Assembly (NCBI RefSeq): GCF_002128405.1
Contig: NZ_NETJ01000002.1
Coordinates: 682,001 to 746,000 of the forward strand
Reading direction: 5' to 3'
Length of the DNA: 64,000 nt
DNA from: Gottfriedia solisilvae
Lineage (GTDB): Bacteria > Bacillota > Bacilli > Bacillales > Bacillaceae_G
Shown here: positions 46,281 to 57,055 of the stretch, in pieces
Position numbering within the stretch: the first letter of the stretch is position 1
Layout: every line of letters begins with the position of its first letter
Position numbers and translations under genes: made by a program
The notes under the pieces: model-generated
The model's input: only the letters and a program-made list of their open reading frames with translations
The model's database searches: none
What the model was told of the DNA's origin: nothing

Positions 46281-46319
46281 AGATGGCCGTTTGCGTCTAC
46301 TTGTCGCTTGCGGCTATCT
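46281..46319 (+). terminator. Intercistronic hairpin between binding protein and permease genes
   Basis: AGATGGCCG (46281-46289) pairs with CGGCTATCT (46311-46319), one G-U, with GCG/CGC inside, but the T-run is interrupted (TTTCT). More likely partial attenuation or 3'-end protection that keeps binding-protein mRNA in excess than a full stop. Confidence 0.6.
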
Positions 46320-46356
46320 TTCTAGTAAACTACTTTGTTATTTTAGGGGGGTAAAC

Positions 46357-47328
46357 ATGTTTCAATATATTGTAAAAAGAACGCTTCAATCAGTACCTTT
46401 GTTGTTTATCATTACAGTAATTTCTTTTGCCCTTATGACATTAGCTCCAGGAGATCCTACAGCAATGTATGAAAATCCAGAGGCTTCAGATGCGGGGTCA
46501 AATGTTCAGAAAGAATTGATTGAAGAGAAGTTAGGTCTAGATCAACCTATTTATGTTCAATATTATAAATGGTTAAAATTATTTGTCACTGATGGTGACC
46601 TTGGCTATTCTTTTGAAGATGGTCAACCTGTAACAAAGAAAATAGTAGATAAAATTCCTGCAACATTAACCTTAATGAGTACAGCAATTGTACTTTCAAT
46701 TTTAATTGCTATTCCGATTGGTGTTTATTCGGCAGTAAAACAATATTCGAAGCTTGATTATTTCTTTACGTCTTATGCTTTCTTGGGAATCGCCATACCG
46801 CAATTTTTCATAGCAATTCTAGTTATTTTATTTTTCTCTATTAAACTAGGATGGTTCCCGGTATCTGGTATGAGAGAAGTGTATGAACATTTTGATTTGA
46901 AAGACCGTTTACATCACTTAGCACTACCAGCGATCACACTAGCTTTTGGTCTTATCGCAACAAAATCGAGATTTATGCGTTCTAGTATGCTAGAAGTTAT
47001 AAAACAAGATTATGTTCGAACTGCAAGAGCGAAGGGATTATCTGAGAGAAAAGTAATTTTTAAACATGCTCTACGTAATGCATTAATTCCAATTATTACG
47101 ATTATCGCATTACAGTTACCGAACTTGTTTGGAGGAGCACTGTTTATAGAACAATTATTTGCATGGCCTGGTATGGGTAGATTATCGATTAATGCCATCT
47201 TTATTCGTGATTATCAAGTAATCATGGGTACTACTTTAATTGCAGCTGTATTAGTCGTAATAGCTAATTTAATTGCAGACATTCTATATGCAATCATTGA
47301 TCCAAGAATTACTTTTGGTAAGAAATAG
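46357..47328 (+). CDS. Peptide ABC transporter permease (OppB/DppB type)
   Basis: 323 residues, about six membrane segments. FQYIVKRTLQSVPLLFIITVISF is the typical start, and the EAA loop reads YVRTARAKGLSERKVIFKHALRNAL. ATG 46357 has AGGGGGG upstream; the frame open from 46291 crosses the hairpin and is not used. Followed by the second permease after 16 bp. Confidence 0.93.
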   Translation: MFQYIVKRTLQSVPLLFIITVISFALMTLAPGDPTAMYENPEASDAGSNVQKELIEEKLGLDQPIYVQYYKWLKLFVTDGDLGYSFEDGQPVTKKIVDKIPATLTLMSTAIVLSILIAIPIGVYSAVKQYSKLDYFFTSYAFLGIAIPQFFIAILVILFFSIKLGWFPVSGMREVYEHFDLKDRLHHLALPAITLAFGLIATKSRFMRSSMLEVIKQDYVRTARAKGLSERKVIFKHALRNALIPIITIIALQLPNLFGGALFIEQLFAWPGMGRLSINAIFIRDYQVIMGTTLIAAVLVVIANLIADILYAIIDPRITFGKK

Positions 47329-47344
47329 AGAGGAGTAGCAGACG

Positions 47345-48259
47345 ATGAGTATACCAAATCCAGCGATAGATCCAACGTTGAATAATCAGAATATTGAAAA
47401 AGAAATGAAAATTGAAAGTAGAGCAGCTGTTATCTGGAAACGATACAGGAAAAATAGACTGGCAGTAATCGGTTTAATTATTTTTGTATTAATCGTGTTA
47501 ATGGCAATATTTGCTCCATTATTGTCTCCACATAAACCTGAAGTATTTGATATTTTAGATTCAAGTTTAAAACCTAGTAAAAAATATCCTTTTGGAACAG
47601 ATGCAATGGGTGGGGATGTTATGACTCGTTCATTTTATGGAGCTAGAATCTCATTATCGGTTGCGATTTTAGCGATGATTTGTACTGTTTCAATAGGTGT
47701 TATTTATGGGGCGATAGCTGGATTTTTTGGTGGATTCGTAGATAATACAATGATGCGTATTATTGATGCGATCCAGTCGATTCCAACTTTCTTCTTATTA
47801 TTAATTGTTGCTTCATTAGTAGTTCCATCATTATGGTCGACTGTATTTGTTTTAAGTATAGTCGGTTGGACTAGTATGGCAAGGATTGTTCGTGGAGAAA
47901 TTTTATCGTTAAAAAGGCGAGATTATATTGAAGCAGCCAGAGCAACTGGTGAAAAAAGTTCTAGTATTATCTTTTATCATATACTTCCAAATGCAGTTGC
48001 ACCGATTATTGTTATTGCAACTTTAGATATTGCTGCAAATATTTTAGCTGAAGCATCGCTTAGCTTTTTAGGGTTAGGGATTCAACAACCAAAACCTAGT
48101 TGGGGCAATATGTTAACTTCGGCGCAAGATCTAACATCAATCGTTGATCAAACTTGGACGATTATTCCACCAGCATTCTTTATCATTGTAACTGTTTTAT
48201 GTGTGAATTTTATTGGTGATGGATTACGTGACGCTCTTGATCCACGCATGAAGCAATAG
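47345..48259 (+). CDS. Peptide ABC transporter permease (OppC/DppC type)
   Basis: 304 residues with the family N-terminal domain RKNRLAVIGLIIFVLIVLMAIFAPL, PFGTDAMGGDVMTRSFYGAR and EAA loop YIEAARATGEKSSSIIFYHILPN. Six membrane segments. Second integral subunit of the peptide importer. SD GAGAGGAG. Confidence 0.93.
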   Translation: MSIPNPAIDPTLNNQNIEKEMKIESRAAVIWKRYRKNRLAVIGLIIFVLIVLMAIFAPLLSPHKPEVFDILDSSLKPSKKYPFGTDAMGGDVMTRSFYGARISLSVAILAMICTVSIGVIYGAIAGFFGGFVDNTMMRIIDAIQSIPTFFLLLIVASLVVPSLWSTVFVLSIVGWTSMARIVRGEILSLKRRDYIEAARATGEKSSSIIFYHILPNAVAPIIVIATLDIAANILAEASLSFLGLGIQQPKPSWGNMLTSAQDLTSIVDQTWTIIPPAFFIIVTVLCVNFIGDGLRDALDPRMKQ

Positions 48260-48271
48260 GAGGATTACGAG

Positions 48272-49270
48272 ATGACTACTACTTTTAAAACCGAAACAAT
48301 CGTATCTGTAGAGAATTTAAAAACTTATTTTTATACTGAAGATGGTGTTGTACCAGCAATTGATGGAGTAAGCTTTGAAATTAGGAAGGGCGAAACACTA
48401 GCAATCGTTGGAGAATCTGGAAGTGGAAAAAGTGTTACATCATTATCAATTATGGGATTAATACCAAGTCCTCCAGGTAGAATTGAAGCTGGTGACATTC
48501 ATTTTCATAATGAAAGTCTTTTAGATAAAACTGAAAAAGAAATGCGACAAATTCGAGGGAATCAAATTTCGATGATTTTCCAAGAGCCAATGACTTCTCT
48601 TAATCCAGTTTATAAGATTGGCGATCAAATAATGGAATCAATCATTCTTCATCAAAAACTAACAAAAAATGAAGCAAAAAAAGAAGTGATTCGTTTATTG
48701 AATTTAGTTGGGATTCCCGAACCGGAAAGAAGACTTAATCAATATCCACATGAATTAAGTGGTGGGATGAGACAACGTGTAATGATTGCCATTGCACTTG
48801 CATGTAATCCGGAAGTATTAATTGCTGATGAACCAACTACTGCATTAGATGTAACAATTCAAAATCAAATATTAGCACTGATGAAAAAATTAAAAAAAGA
48901 AACAAATATGTCGATTATGTTAATAACGCATGATTTAGGTGTAGTTGCTGAAATGGCAGACCGAGTTGTTGTTATGTATTCAGGACAAGTAGTCGAACAA
49001 GGTGATATTTTTACAATATTTGAAAATCCAAAACATCCATATACAGAAGGTCTACTACGTTCAATGCCAAGTGTAGAAAAACGAACTGGGAAACTATATG
49101 CAATCGATGGAGTTGTTCCGAATCCATTGAATCTACCTAAAGGATGTCGATTTGCACCTCGTTGTGAATACGCAACGGCTTTATGTCATGAGGAAATGCC
49201 TGAAATTCAATCAATTAGCGATGATGAAGTTGTACGTTGCTGGAAATACACTGATCGTTGGGAGGCGTAA
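48272..49270 (+). CDS. Peptide ABC transporter ATPase (OppD/DppD type)
   Basis: 332 residues: Walker A GESGSGKS, signature LSGGMRQRV, Walker [13 protein letters not shown], switch His TLITHDLG-type segment and the C-terminal oligopeptide region [15 protein letters not shown] with Cys residues that in some Dpp/Opp ATPases hold an iron-sulfur cluster. SD AGGAGG. Overlaps the region upstream of oppF; next ATG is 3 bp after its stop. Confidence 0.94.
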   Translation: MTTTFKTETIVSVENLKTYFYTEDGVVPAIDGVSFEIRKGETLAIVGESGSGKSVTSLSIMGLIPSPPGRIEAGDIHFHNESLLDKTEKEMRQIRGNQISMIFQEPMTSLNPVYKIGDQIMESIILHQKLTKNEAKKEVIRLLNLVGIPEPERRLNQYPHELSGGMRQRVMIAIALACNPEVLIADEPTTALDVTIQNQILALMKKLKKETNMSIMLITHDLGVVAEMADRVVVMYSGQVVEQGDIFTIFENPKHPYTEGLLRSMPSVEKRTGKLYAIDGVVPNPLNLPKGCRFAPRCEYATALCHEEMPEIQSISDDEVVRCWKYTDRWEA

Positions 49271-49272
49271 AA

Positions 49273-50304
49273 ATGGTGAATAGTTTTTTAGAAAAAACTG
49301 AAAAAATCGAAGTAACTAACTTGAAAACTGATCAAGATATTCTTTTAAAAGTAAATGACATCAAAATGCACTTCCCAATTAAAGGTGGATTGTTTGGTAA
49401 AGTACAGGCTCATGTAAAAGCGGTTGATGGCGTTTCATTTGATATTTATAAGGGTGAAACATTCGGCCTTGTAGGTGAAAGTGGATGTGGAAAATCAACT
49501 ACTGGAAGAATCTTATTAAGATTATTAGAAGCTACTAGTGGTTCAGTTGAATTTGATGGGATTGATTTATTTTCTCTAAATTCTCAGGAACTGAGAGAGA
49601 AACGCCGAGATATGCAATTAATTTTCCAAGATCCATTTTCGTCATTAAACCCAAGATTAAGTGTTGGTGAAACAATTGCGCGAGTATTAAAAATCCATGG
49701 AATGAATGATGCAGCAGCTCGTGAAAAAAGAGTAAAAGAGTTATTAGAGTTAGTAGGTCTGAGTTCATTCCACATGAGAAGATATCCTCATGAATTTAGT
49801 GGTGGGCAAAGACAACGAATAGGGATTGCAAGGGCACTAGCATTAAATCCAAAATTAATTGTTTTAGATGAGCCGGTTTCAGCACTAGATGTTTCAATCC
49901 AATCACAGGTTGTAAACTTATTAGAAGAGCTACAAGAGGAATTTGGACTAACATATTTATTCGTGTCACACGGACTTAATATTGTTCGTCATATTAGTAA
50001 TCGAGTTGGCGTTATGTATTTAGGGAAATTGGTAGAGTTAGCAGATTCTGATACACTTTTTGAAAATCCAAAACACCCATATACGAAAGCGCTAATATCA
50101 GCAAATCCTATTCCAAATCCAAGATTGCGTGATAAAGAAAAGATTATTCTTGAGGGAGACGTACCTAGTCCAATTAATCCACCTAGTGGCTGCCGTTTCC
50201 ATACAAGATGTCCTTACGTACAACCAAAATGTAAAGAAGTAGAACCAATCTTTACAAAATCAGGAGAAGGTCAGTACGTAGCTTGTCATTATCCGTTGAA
50301 TTAA
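49273..50304 (+). CDS. Peptide ABC transporter ATPase (OppF/DppF type)
   Basis: 343 residues: Walker [10 protein letters not shown], signature FSGGQRQRI, Walker [13 protein letters not shown] and C-terminal [15 protein letters not shown]. Second ATPase that completes the five-gene importer. ATG 49273 is used since GGGAGGCG lies six bases before it, inside the end of the first ATPase gene. Confidence 0.94.
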   Translation: MVNSFLEKTEKIEVTNLKTDQDILLKVNDIKMHFPIKGGLFGKVQAHVKAVDGVSFDIYKGETFGLVGESGCGKSTTGRILLRLLEATSGSVEFDGIDLFSLNSQELREKRRDMQLIFQDPFSSLNPRLSVGETIARVLKIHGMNDAAAREKRVKELLELVGLSSFHMRRYPHEFSGGQRQRIGIARALALNPKLIVLDEPVSALDVSIQSQVVNLLEELQEEFGLTYLFVSHGLNIVRHISNRVGVMYLGKLVELADSDTLFENPKHPYTKALISANPIPNPRLRDKEKIILEGDVPSPINPPSGCRFHTRCPYVQPKCKEVEPIFTKSGEGQYVACHYPLN

Positions 50305-50378
50305 GTTAAAATTAAATTAAAAATTGCGCAAGAATGTTCGTGTAAGATGAGCATTCGAATTTGACGGAGGAGTTCGAA

Positions 50379-51089
50379 GTGGAAAAAAGAATGTTAGTTG
50401 TTCATGAGAACCATGAATTAAGCATCGAAATTATGAATTACTTCCAAGAGATGTTTACTATTCAATCTTATCCAAATGGATTACAGGGTTTAGTAAAGGC
50501 GATTGATTGGAAACCTAATATTATCATTCTTAGTGCTTCATTACAAAATGTAGATAGTGTTGAACTTTGTAGACAACTACGAGAAAGTTTGAACACGATA
50601 TTAATTATTTGTTCATCGGATCTAACTGATCATCAAAAGATAAATTATTATTCCTCTGGCGCAGATGATATTGTTGATTTTCCGTTGAATTTAGACATAC
50701 TAAAATGCAAATTACAAGTTCACTTAAAGCATCATATTGTGAATGAATTTAAAGAAGCTGATACAATTCGTTTCGGTAACTTGGTCATGAATAAACTTAC
50801 ATACAAAATTCATTATGAGGAACGCGAGCTTAGTTTTACGCGTAAAGAATTTTCAATATTATGGCTTCTTGTTAGTAGACAGGATATTGTTGTAACCCGT
50901 TCTGAATTAGTAAAAATAGTTTGGAGTTACGAACATGTTGACGATGATCGAATGGTTGATACTCATTTAAATCGTTTAAGAAAAAAATTAAAGCAATATG
51001 AAATGAATTTAAGTATAAAAACTGTATGGGGAATTGGTTATAAACTCCAACTCGAGAACTTTAAACCGCATTTACAATTTTCAAATTAA
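50379..51089 (+). CDS. OmpR-family regulator with degenerate receiver
   Basis: 236 residues from GTG 50379 (GGAGGAG six bases upstream). A receiver fold (residues 1-115) and an intact winged helix (about 128-225, ending KTVWGIGYKL). The phosphorylation pocket is lost: the usual Asp pair reads H9-E10, the phospho-Asp site reads Ser52 (IIILSASL), and the Lys before the conserved Pro is Phe101 (DFPL). It is probably regulated without phosphorylation. No kinase gene is next to it. Being 75 bp after the peptide ABC genes, it may control them. Confidence 0.88.
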   Translation: MEKRMLVVHENHELSIEIMNYFQEMFTIQSYPNGLQGLVKAIDWKPNIIILSASLQNVDSVELCRQLRESLNTILIICSSDLTDHQKINYYSSGADDIVDFPLNLDILKCKLQVHLKHHIVNEFKEADTIRFGNLVMNKLTYKIHYEERELSFTRKEFSILWLLVSRQDIVVTRSELVKIVWSYEHVDDDRMVDTHLNRLRKKLKQYEMNLSIKTVWGIGYKLQLENFKPHLQFSN

Positions 51090-51250
51090 TGTTCTGTTTA
51101 TAGGAACTTTTCATAGAATCATTCACTTAGCTATTATTAGAGAAAGTGTTATGATATGAAAAGTTCTATTTTTTATGTTGGCTCTGTTAATATTAATTGT
51201 TGATTTTAGCTAAATAATGTAAGTGTATGAAAAGAGAATAGCCTGTTAGA

Positions 51251-51285
51251 GAGTCATTGGAATGGAAATCAACATTCTTTTTTTA
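51251..51285 (+). repeat. Family A repeat remnant
   Basis: TTGGAATGGAAATCAACATT plus a T-run equals the 3' end of copy 1 (4935-4957). Only about 35 bp remains. Confidence 0.55.
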
Positions 51286-51334
51286 CATAGCCTTTTTGTT
51301 AAGAGAGCAAATACTAAAATAGGAGGTGAGAGTT

Positions 51335-52240
51335 TTGGCAAATGTATGGGATCCAACAAATGTAATTCAAAGTGATGCTGTCAAACAAATACTAATTGAA
51401 CAATTTCCGAACTTACCAATCAAAAGTATAAAACAGATTGGCGAAGGCTTTGATAATACAGTCTTTATTCTTAACGACGAAATCCTTTTAAGGTTTCCAA
51501 GAAGAGAGATTGCAGTAACCATATTAGAGGTTGAAAAAAAGCTGCTACCTTTCATAAAAGATTATATTAGTTTTCAAACGACCATCCCGTACATATTCGG
51601 GCAACCTTCTGAAAAATATCCTTGGCCATTTTTAGGATATAATGTCATAAAAGGCAAACCACCGATTCGATTAAACAGGCAAGAACGAATCAATATGATC
51701 GAGCCATTAGCAAAAATCCTTAAACAAATACATTCAATTCCACTTTCTACATTTTCTCATTTAAAGTTACCTCATGATAAGTTAAGAAGGTTAGATATTA
51801 AATATAGAAAACCTCAATTTTTAAAATATGCAGAAGAAGTAATCAAACAAAAATTACTTCCAAATGAAATGATGATCAAACAATATATAGAAAACTTACA
51901 AGAAATTATTCCAAAAACTCCTATGGTTTTAGTGCATGGTGATTTGCATTTCAGAAATATGATTGTGAATGATGACAATGTTTTAGAAGGTATAATTGAT
52001 TGGGGAGATGCTCATATTGGTCAATGTGAACTAGATTTATCAATTGTATTTAGTATCATTCCAAGTGATAAAAGAGACAGTTTTTATGAGATTTATGGAA
52101 ATATATCAAATGAGTCAAAGTTGTTAGCGCAATTTAAATCAATCTATACAACAGTCATCTTATTATTGTTTGCAAACGAAAATCATGATGAGGAATTAGT
52201 GCTATTTTGTCAGGAGAACTTAATTAATGCATTAACTTAG
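51335..52240 (+). CDS. Aminoglycoside phosphotransferase (APH)-fold protein
   Basis: 301 residues, APH/choline-kinase-like fold: a phosphate-binding loop IGEGFDNTVFIL (35-46), catalytic HGDLHFRNM (201-209, Asp203) and metal-binding IDWGDA (221-226). Such chromosomal proteins are often small-molecule or antibiotic kinases; the substrate cannot be told, and resistance should not be assumed. Start TTG 51335 with AGGAGG eight bases upstream; GTG 51326 lies within that SD. Confidence 0.82.
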   Translation: MANVWDPTNVIQSDAVKQILIEQFPNLPIKSIKQIGEGFDNTVFILNDEILLRFPRREIAVTILEVEKKLLPFIKDYISFQTTIPYIFGQPSEKYPWPFLGYNVIKGKPPIRLNRQERINMIEPLAKILKQIHSIPLSTFSHLKLPHDKLRRLDIKYRKPQFLKYAEEVIKQKLLPNEMMIKQYIENLQEIIPKTPMVLVHGDLHFRNMIVNDDNVLEGIIDWGDAHIGQCELDLSIVFSIIPSDKRDSFYEIYGNISNESKLLAQFKSIYTTVILLLFANENHDEELVLFCQENLINALT

Positions 52241-52317
52241 ATATGAAAAAGGGAAAAACTTTTTTTATTTACAAACTGTATTTATTTTAGTAACATTAAG
52301 TTGTAATTTAATATTCG

Positions 52318-52452
<135 letters not shown>

Positions 52453-52508
52453 GGTTCGCAAGTTCAAAAAATTTACCTTTTTGAACGCTTATTTGGCGCG
52501 CTGAAATT

Positions 52509-52545
52509 TCTCCCCTATAATTTATGTATAGGGGATTTTGTATTT
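52509..52545 (+). terminator. FMN riboswitch expression-platform hairpin
   Basis: CCCCTATA (52512-52519) pairs with TATAGGGG (52527-52534), then ATTTTGTATTT; probable FMN-dependent terminator about 140 bp before ribU. Confidence 0.6.
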
Positions 52546-52685
52546 CTAAGTGATTTTTGCCGACATTTAGATTTTATTGATTCTTATTTTATAAACAATT
52601 AAATAAATGCGCAAAATCACTCTTGTCTAAGTAAGCGAACCTTTCATTTTTCTTGGTATGATCGGGAAAAAGGAGAGAGGTAATT

Positions 52686-53258
52686 ATGCAACAACGTAAC
52701 AACAAAGTTTTAAAAATGGTAGTGGTGGCAATGCTGAGCAGTATTTCATATTTATTGATGTTGTTAGATTTTCCACTTCCAACATTTCCAGTATGGCTAC
52801 AAATTGATTTTAGTGAGGTACCCGCATTAATTGGTGCAATTATTTTTGGACCAGTTGCAGGGGTTTTAGTAGAATTAATCAAAAACATCCTTCATTATAT
52901 TATTGTCGGAAGCATGACTGGAGTACCGATTGGGGAGTTTGCAAACTTCTGTGCGGGGGTATTATATATTTTACCTGCGTCATATTTCTTTAGAAAATAT
53001 CGTTCAATTAAAGGCTTAACTTTAGGGTTAGTCGTTGGAACAGTTGTGATGACAGGGATCTTAAGTGTTTTAAATTATTTTGTTTTATTACCTGCATATG
53101 CTTATTTTATGAATTTTAGTTTGCCGAATGAGGTAATTGTTACTGCGATTATGCCGTTTAATGCATTAAAAGGGTTACTAATTATGATTCTTACATTAGT
53201 ATTATTCCCTAAATTAATCGTGTGGTTAAATCAAAGAGTCAATGCTCATAACGTATAA
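52686..53258 (+). CDS. ribU: Riboflavin ECF transporter S component RibU
   Basis: Membrane S-component of 190 residues with six membrane segments that binds riboflavin and works with the shared ECF energising module (not in this window). Features: MVVVAMLSSISYLLMLLDFP, LIGAIIFGPVAGVLVELIKN and the GEFANFCAGVLYILPA segment. FMN riboswitch upstream confirms the vitamin. SD GGAGAGAGG. Homolog of B. subtilis YpaA/FmnP, which also lies ahead of fer. Confidence 0.95.
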   Translation: MQQRNNKVLKMVVVAMLSSISYLLMLLDFPLPTFPVWLQIDFSEVPALIGAIIFGPVAGVLVELIKNILHYIIVGSMTGVPIGEFANFCAGVLYILPASYFFRKYRSIKGLTLGLVVGTVVMTGILSVLNYFVLLPAYAYFMNFSLPNEVIVTAIMPFNALKGLLIMILTLVLFPKLIVWLNQRVNAHNV

Positions 53259-53263
53259 ATAGA

Positions 53264-53300
53264 TGAATGTGCCTACAATTTGTGGGCACATTTTTATTTT
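53264..53300 (+). terminator. Terminator after ribU
   Basis: AATGTGCC/GGCACATT stem with inner CAA/TTG, followed by TTT-A-TTTT. Confidence 0.88.
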
Positions 53301-53349
53301 TTAAGAATCTGAAAATAATAACCCAATATTATATGGAATCTCACATAAA

Positions 53350-53487
53350 AAAGAGTGTGAAATTCCACTTCAGGATGCTCGCTTTCCATGGGGCTGGCGC
53401 TGAGCCTCCTCGGCGCATTCGCGCCTGTGGGGTCTCAGCTGTCCAGCATTTCCCATAGGAGTCGAGCACCTTCCGTTCCATTCAACT
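53350..53487 (-). repeat. Family A repeat, copy 3 (inverted)
   Basis: On the minus strand it runs from GTTGAATGGAACGGAAGGTG through GACTCCTATGGGA and GCCGAGGAGGCTC to GAAAGCGAGCATCCTGAAG, the same order of blocks as copy 1. The open frame at 53267-53458 is repeat DNA, not a gene. Confidence 0.8.
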
Positions 53488-53862
53488 AGTTAAAATGAAA
53501 ATAGAATCAGATCTTAGGGCATGCATTCAACTTCTTAAAATAAAAACAGAATCTTTTTTTAGTCATAAATTCAACTTCTTAAAAAAATACAATCTTTTCT
53601 AAAAGAAGACACACATCAACTTAATAAAATAAAACCACAATAAATTTAAAATTCATTTGTAATAGTTAAGTTAAAAGAAGAGAGTTGAATTCAACTCCTG
53701 GATGTTCACTTATGATTGGGTCGAGAAGTAAGCTTTCTTTTTCGTATTTCCGCAGTTGGGTTTTGGTGACTAGCAACTCTTACAAGACCGATACAAGGGT
53801 CGATTAATAATATCTACTCTATCCATAACATTTAAATATTAAGTATTTTTAAGAGAAAATAA
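53488..53862. other. Decayed repeat tract without genes
   Basis: AT-rich. ATTCAACTTCTTAAAA occurs twice (near 53525 and 53567) and a third weaker form near 53606; TTGAATTCAACTCCTGGATG (near 53686) resembles the end of family A in minus orientation. No ORF with a ribosome site. Confidence 0.5.
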
Positions 53863-53893
53863 AAAAACGACGATTTACATCGTCGTTGTTTTT
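53863..53893 (-). terminator. Terminator of fer
   Basis: ACGACGAT/ATCGTCGT stem around a short loop; on the minus strand it is followed by a T-run. It sits directly after the fer stop. Confidence 0.88.
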
Positions 53894-53894
53894 A

Positions 53895-54176
<282 letters not shown>

Positions 54177-54210
54177 TTACAGATACTATTTTTGTAATGT
54201 ACCTGTAAAT

Positions 54211-54239
54211 ATTTTAAAACGGTTTCCGAAACTTTTCAA
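54211..54239 (-). promoter_or_regulatory. Sigma-A promoter of fer
   Basis: Minus strand TTGAAA (54234-54239), 17-bp spacer, TAAAAT (54211-54216). Leader about 60 nt to the ATG. Confidence 0.65.
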
Positions 54240-54404
54240 TATAATTGTAACAGGTTTTGCAAAAATAGAGAAATGAAGATTAAAAAGGTAAAATAATTAA
54301 GTATTTTTATCATATTAAAATGGTTCGGATATTGATACATATGATAAGCTATAAGAAATTAAAACTATCATTACAAATAGTATTGAATATTTTATACTTA
54401 AATT

Positions 54405-54434
54405 TTGTTACGCATAAAAATATTCAAATATATT
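54405..54434 (+). promoter_or_regulatory. Sigma-A promoter of ypbB-recS operon
   Basis: TTGTTA (54405-54410), 18-bp spacer, TATATT (54429-54434), 28 bp before ATG 54462. The remaining part of the gap 54240-54404 is AT-rich with nothing recognised. Confidence 0.5.
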
Positions 54435-54461
54435 ATACAATTTTTGTTCGAGAGGATTAGG

Positions 54462-55532
54462 ATGAATAAATTAACGATACTAGAAGAAGTCGTATTATTT
54501 TTAGTCAATCGATATAATGGTGAGCGAACAATACAGGGGATTACTTACTTATTAAAGGGAAAGCAAAGTGCCCAGATTATTCAGGATAGTCATTTTTATC
54601 AAGTGACAAATTTTTTTGGCCTTTACCAATTCCTTACTCAACAAGATATGCAGGATTTAGTAAAAGGTTTAAAGGAAAAAGGATATCTTGAAAAAATTGA
54701 AGGTAATAATATTTATCGAATAAGTCATAAAGGTTCAAATTATTTACAAAATGTAAAATGTGAATTTCTTAATTTTCAATATATAAATGGGTTAAGATTT
54801 GCCAGTGTTCAAAAAATCTTTTGGAAAAGACTTTCACTTTTTTTTCAAACCATTGCAAACATCAATCAAAATATTAAATATTTTAGAGCTGTACAGCAAG
54901 AAAATGATGTGCAAGATTGGGTGAAGAATGAATTATTAAGTGCTAAAGGAAGTAAAAAAGATTTAGTGATACATTTTCATTCTGAATTAGAACATATATT
55001 GCAGCAATTACAGTTTGATGAAGCCTCAATCATTGTGAAACGGTTATCTGGAGCAAATACTTATGGAATGACATTAGAACAAATAGCGTCTAAAGAAAAT
55101 AAAAGTGAAGAGTTAATATATATTCAATCTATTAATGCAATGCATCATTTGCTTACTATTTTGACTGAACAAATAGCAAAATATCCATTTCTAAGTCGAT
55201 TTTTAAAAGGGAGTATTAGCTCCAATATTACAAATACTTCGATTGAAACAAAACGTTTACTTGAAGCTGGTAAATCAATTAAAGAAATTGCAGCGATTCG
55301 TCATTTGAAAATAAGTACAATCGAAGACCATATTGTTGAATGTGTGTTAAGTGATGAGTTGATATCAATTGATCAATTTATTAGTAAGGAAGAGTATAGC
55401 AAAATTAAAGGCAAAATAGAGGAGTTACAGACTAGGAAATTAAAAGATATAAAGGAATCACTTTTAAATGAAGTCACGTATTTCCAAATTCGTATTACTC
55501 TTGCAAGAATGGGTGATCTAAAATGGAATTAA
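54462..55532 (+). CDS. ypbB: YpbB, helix-turn-helix partner of RecS
   Basis: 356 residues. N-terminal winged-helix-like part ([21 protein letters not shown]) and a C-terminal RQC/helix-turn-helix-like part ([21 protein letters not shown] then STIEDHIVE, about 276-305) of the kind found at RecQ helicase C-termini. RecS lacks such a domain, so YpbB may supply it in trans (inference). ATG 54462 follows AGAGGA; it overlaps recS by 10 bp. Confidence 0.85.
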   Translation: MNKLTILEEVVLFLVNRYNGERTIQGITYLLKGKQSAQIIQDSHFYQVTNFFGLYQFLTQQDMQDLVKGLKEKGYLEKIEGNNIYRISHKGSNYLQNVKCEFLNFQYINGLRFASVQKIFWKRLSLFFQTIANINQNIKYFRAVQQENDVQDWVKNELLSAKGSKKDLVIHFHSELEHILQQLQFDEASIIVKRLSGANTYGMTLEQIASKENKSEELIYIQSINAMHHLLTILTEQIAKYPFLSRFLKGSISSNITNTSIETKRLLEAGKSIKEIAAIRHLKISTIEDHIVECVLSDELISIDQFISKEEYSKIKGKIEELQTRKLKDIKESLLNEVTYFQIRITLARMGDLKWN

Positions 55533-57043
55533 AGCAATTGCTAAAAGAGAAGTTTGGATATGAATCATTTCGAAAAAATCAACATGATATAATCAATGAC
55601 TTGATTCATCAAAAAGATGTTCTTGCTATGTTACCTACAGGTGGTGGGAAATCTTTATTGTATCAGTTTTCTGGATTACTACTACCAGGCTTAGTTGTCA
55701 TTGTCTCTCCACTTTTATCTTTAATGGAAGACCAAGTTGAACAATTAAGGGCTTTTGGTGAAAAAAGAGTTATTGCATTAAATAGTTTTCGAAGTTTCGA
55801 ACAGAAAAAGCATCTTTTACAAAATTTACAATCCTATAAATACATTTTTGTATCACCTGAAATGCTACAAAATCAATTTTTAATTCAAAAGTTATCTCAA
55901 GTGAAAGTTTCGTTATTTGTTGTTGACGAAGCACATTGTATATCTCAATGGGGACATGATTTTAGACCAGAGTATAAAGCTCTTGGTGAAATTAAAGAGC
56001 GATTACTGAATCCAACCGTATTAGCGTTGACCGCAACTGCAACAGAAAATGTAAGAAATGAGATCATTTCAACATTGAAGCTTGATTTTGTACAAACATA
56101 TATTGAGTCGGTTAATCGTGAAAATATTGCAATTCATATAGAACATATAGAGTCAGAAGAAGAAAAAATTGAACAATTAATATATTATGTAAAACATTTA
56201 AACGGCCCCGGTATCATATATTGTGGTACGAGATCGATGTGTGAGAACATTTCACGTATTGTGAATGAGTCAATGAATTGTCGCGTGGCTTATTATCATG
56301 GTGGAATGGATCAAGAACAAAGAATATTAATCCAACAGCAATTTATTCAAAACCAGATAGATTTAATCGTTTGTACAAGCGCATTTGGTATGGGGATAAA
56401 TAAGCCGAATGTAAGATTTGTCATTCATTTAGGATATCCTTCAAATATTGAAAATTATCTTCAGGAAATTGGCAGAGCTGGTAGAGATGGTGAACCTAGT
56501 GTTGCGATTTTATTTGTAAGTGAAAATGATCATGACCTACCTTTACGCTTAATTGAAGACGAATTACTTTCAATGTTTCAGCTAGAATCGTTTTTCTCAT
56601 ATGTAAAAAAGTTAAATGAGTCAATTATTCTTTTAACAGACCACTTGATCGCGAATTGGAAAGCAACTTTTCAATTTAGTGATATTCAATGGCAGACCTT
56701 ATTTAATGAATTGAATAAATCGAATATAATTGAAGATAATCAATTGTTTACTGATAGAGTGAACATGCACTTTTTAAAAGAATTAGAAAGAATGATCAAT
56801 GAAAGAAGAAATGTGAAATATGTAAAGCTAAAATCTATGAAGGATTTTCTAGCTTCAACGACTTGTTATCGTGAAAACTATCTTTCAGTATTTAACGAGT
56901 CCTTAACGAGTAGACCTATTAATTGTTGTAATCATTGTGGATTTTCATTTGAACAGTATTTTTCAAATGTAAGTAATAAAAGTAAAGATGATGTTTATAC
57001 ATATTCTTGGGAGGAAGATCTAAGAAAAAAATTAGGTCTGTGA
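55523..57043 (+). CDS. recS: RecQ-family ATP-dependent DNA helicase RecS
   Basis: 506 residues, 3'-to-5' helicase of the RecQ family acting in DNA repair. Motif I PTGGGKS (38-44), motif II VDEAH (134-138), [13 protein letters not shown], motif [11 protein letters not shown], motifs [21 protein letters not shown] and [12 protein letters not shown], and a C-terminal Cys set (C-x..-CCNHC) for zinc. No HRDC or RQC domain, so it is the short RecS form. Starts inside ypbB. Confidence 0.94.
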   Translation: MELKQLLKEKFGYESFRKNQHDIINDLIHQKDVLAMLPTGGGKSLLYQFSGLLLPGLVVIVSPLLSLMEDQVEQLRAFGEKRVIALNSFRSFEQKKHLLQNLQSYKYIFVSPEMLQNQFLIQKLSQVKVSLFVVDEAHCISQWGHDFRPEYKALGEIKERLLNPTVLALTATATENVRNEIISTLKLDFVQTYIESVNRENIAIHIEHIESEEEKIEQLIYYVKHLNGPGIIYCGTRSMCENISRIVNESMNCRVAYYHGGMDQEQRILIQQQFIQNQIDLIVCTSAFGMGINKPNVRFVIHLGYPSNIENYLQEIGRAGRDGEPSVAILFVSENDHDLPLRLIEDELLSMFQLESFFSYVKKLNESIILLTDHLIANWKATFQFSDIQWQTLFNELNKSNIIEDNQLFTDRVNMHFLKELERMINERRNVKYVKLKSMKDFLASTTCYRENYLSVFNESLTSRPINCCNHCGFSFEQYFSNVSNKSKDDVYTYSWEEDLRKKLGL

Positions 57044-57055
57044 GGAACAACTGAT

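Noticed and set aside
51335-52240. Aminoglycoside-resistance gene
   Set aside because: Only the general APH fold motifs are visible; such proteins have many substrates, so a resistance call is unsupported.
53267-53458. 63-codon open frame
   Set aside because: Spans the ribU terminator and a family A repeat; no SD.
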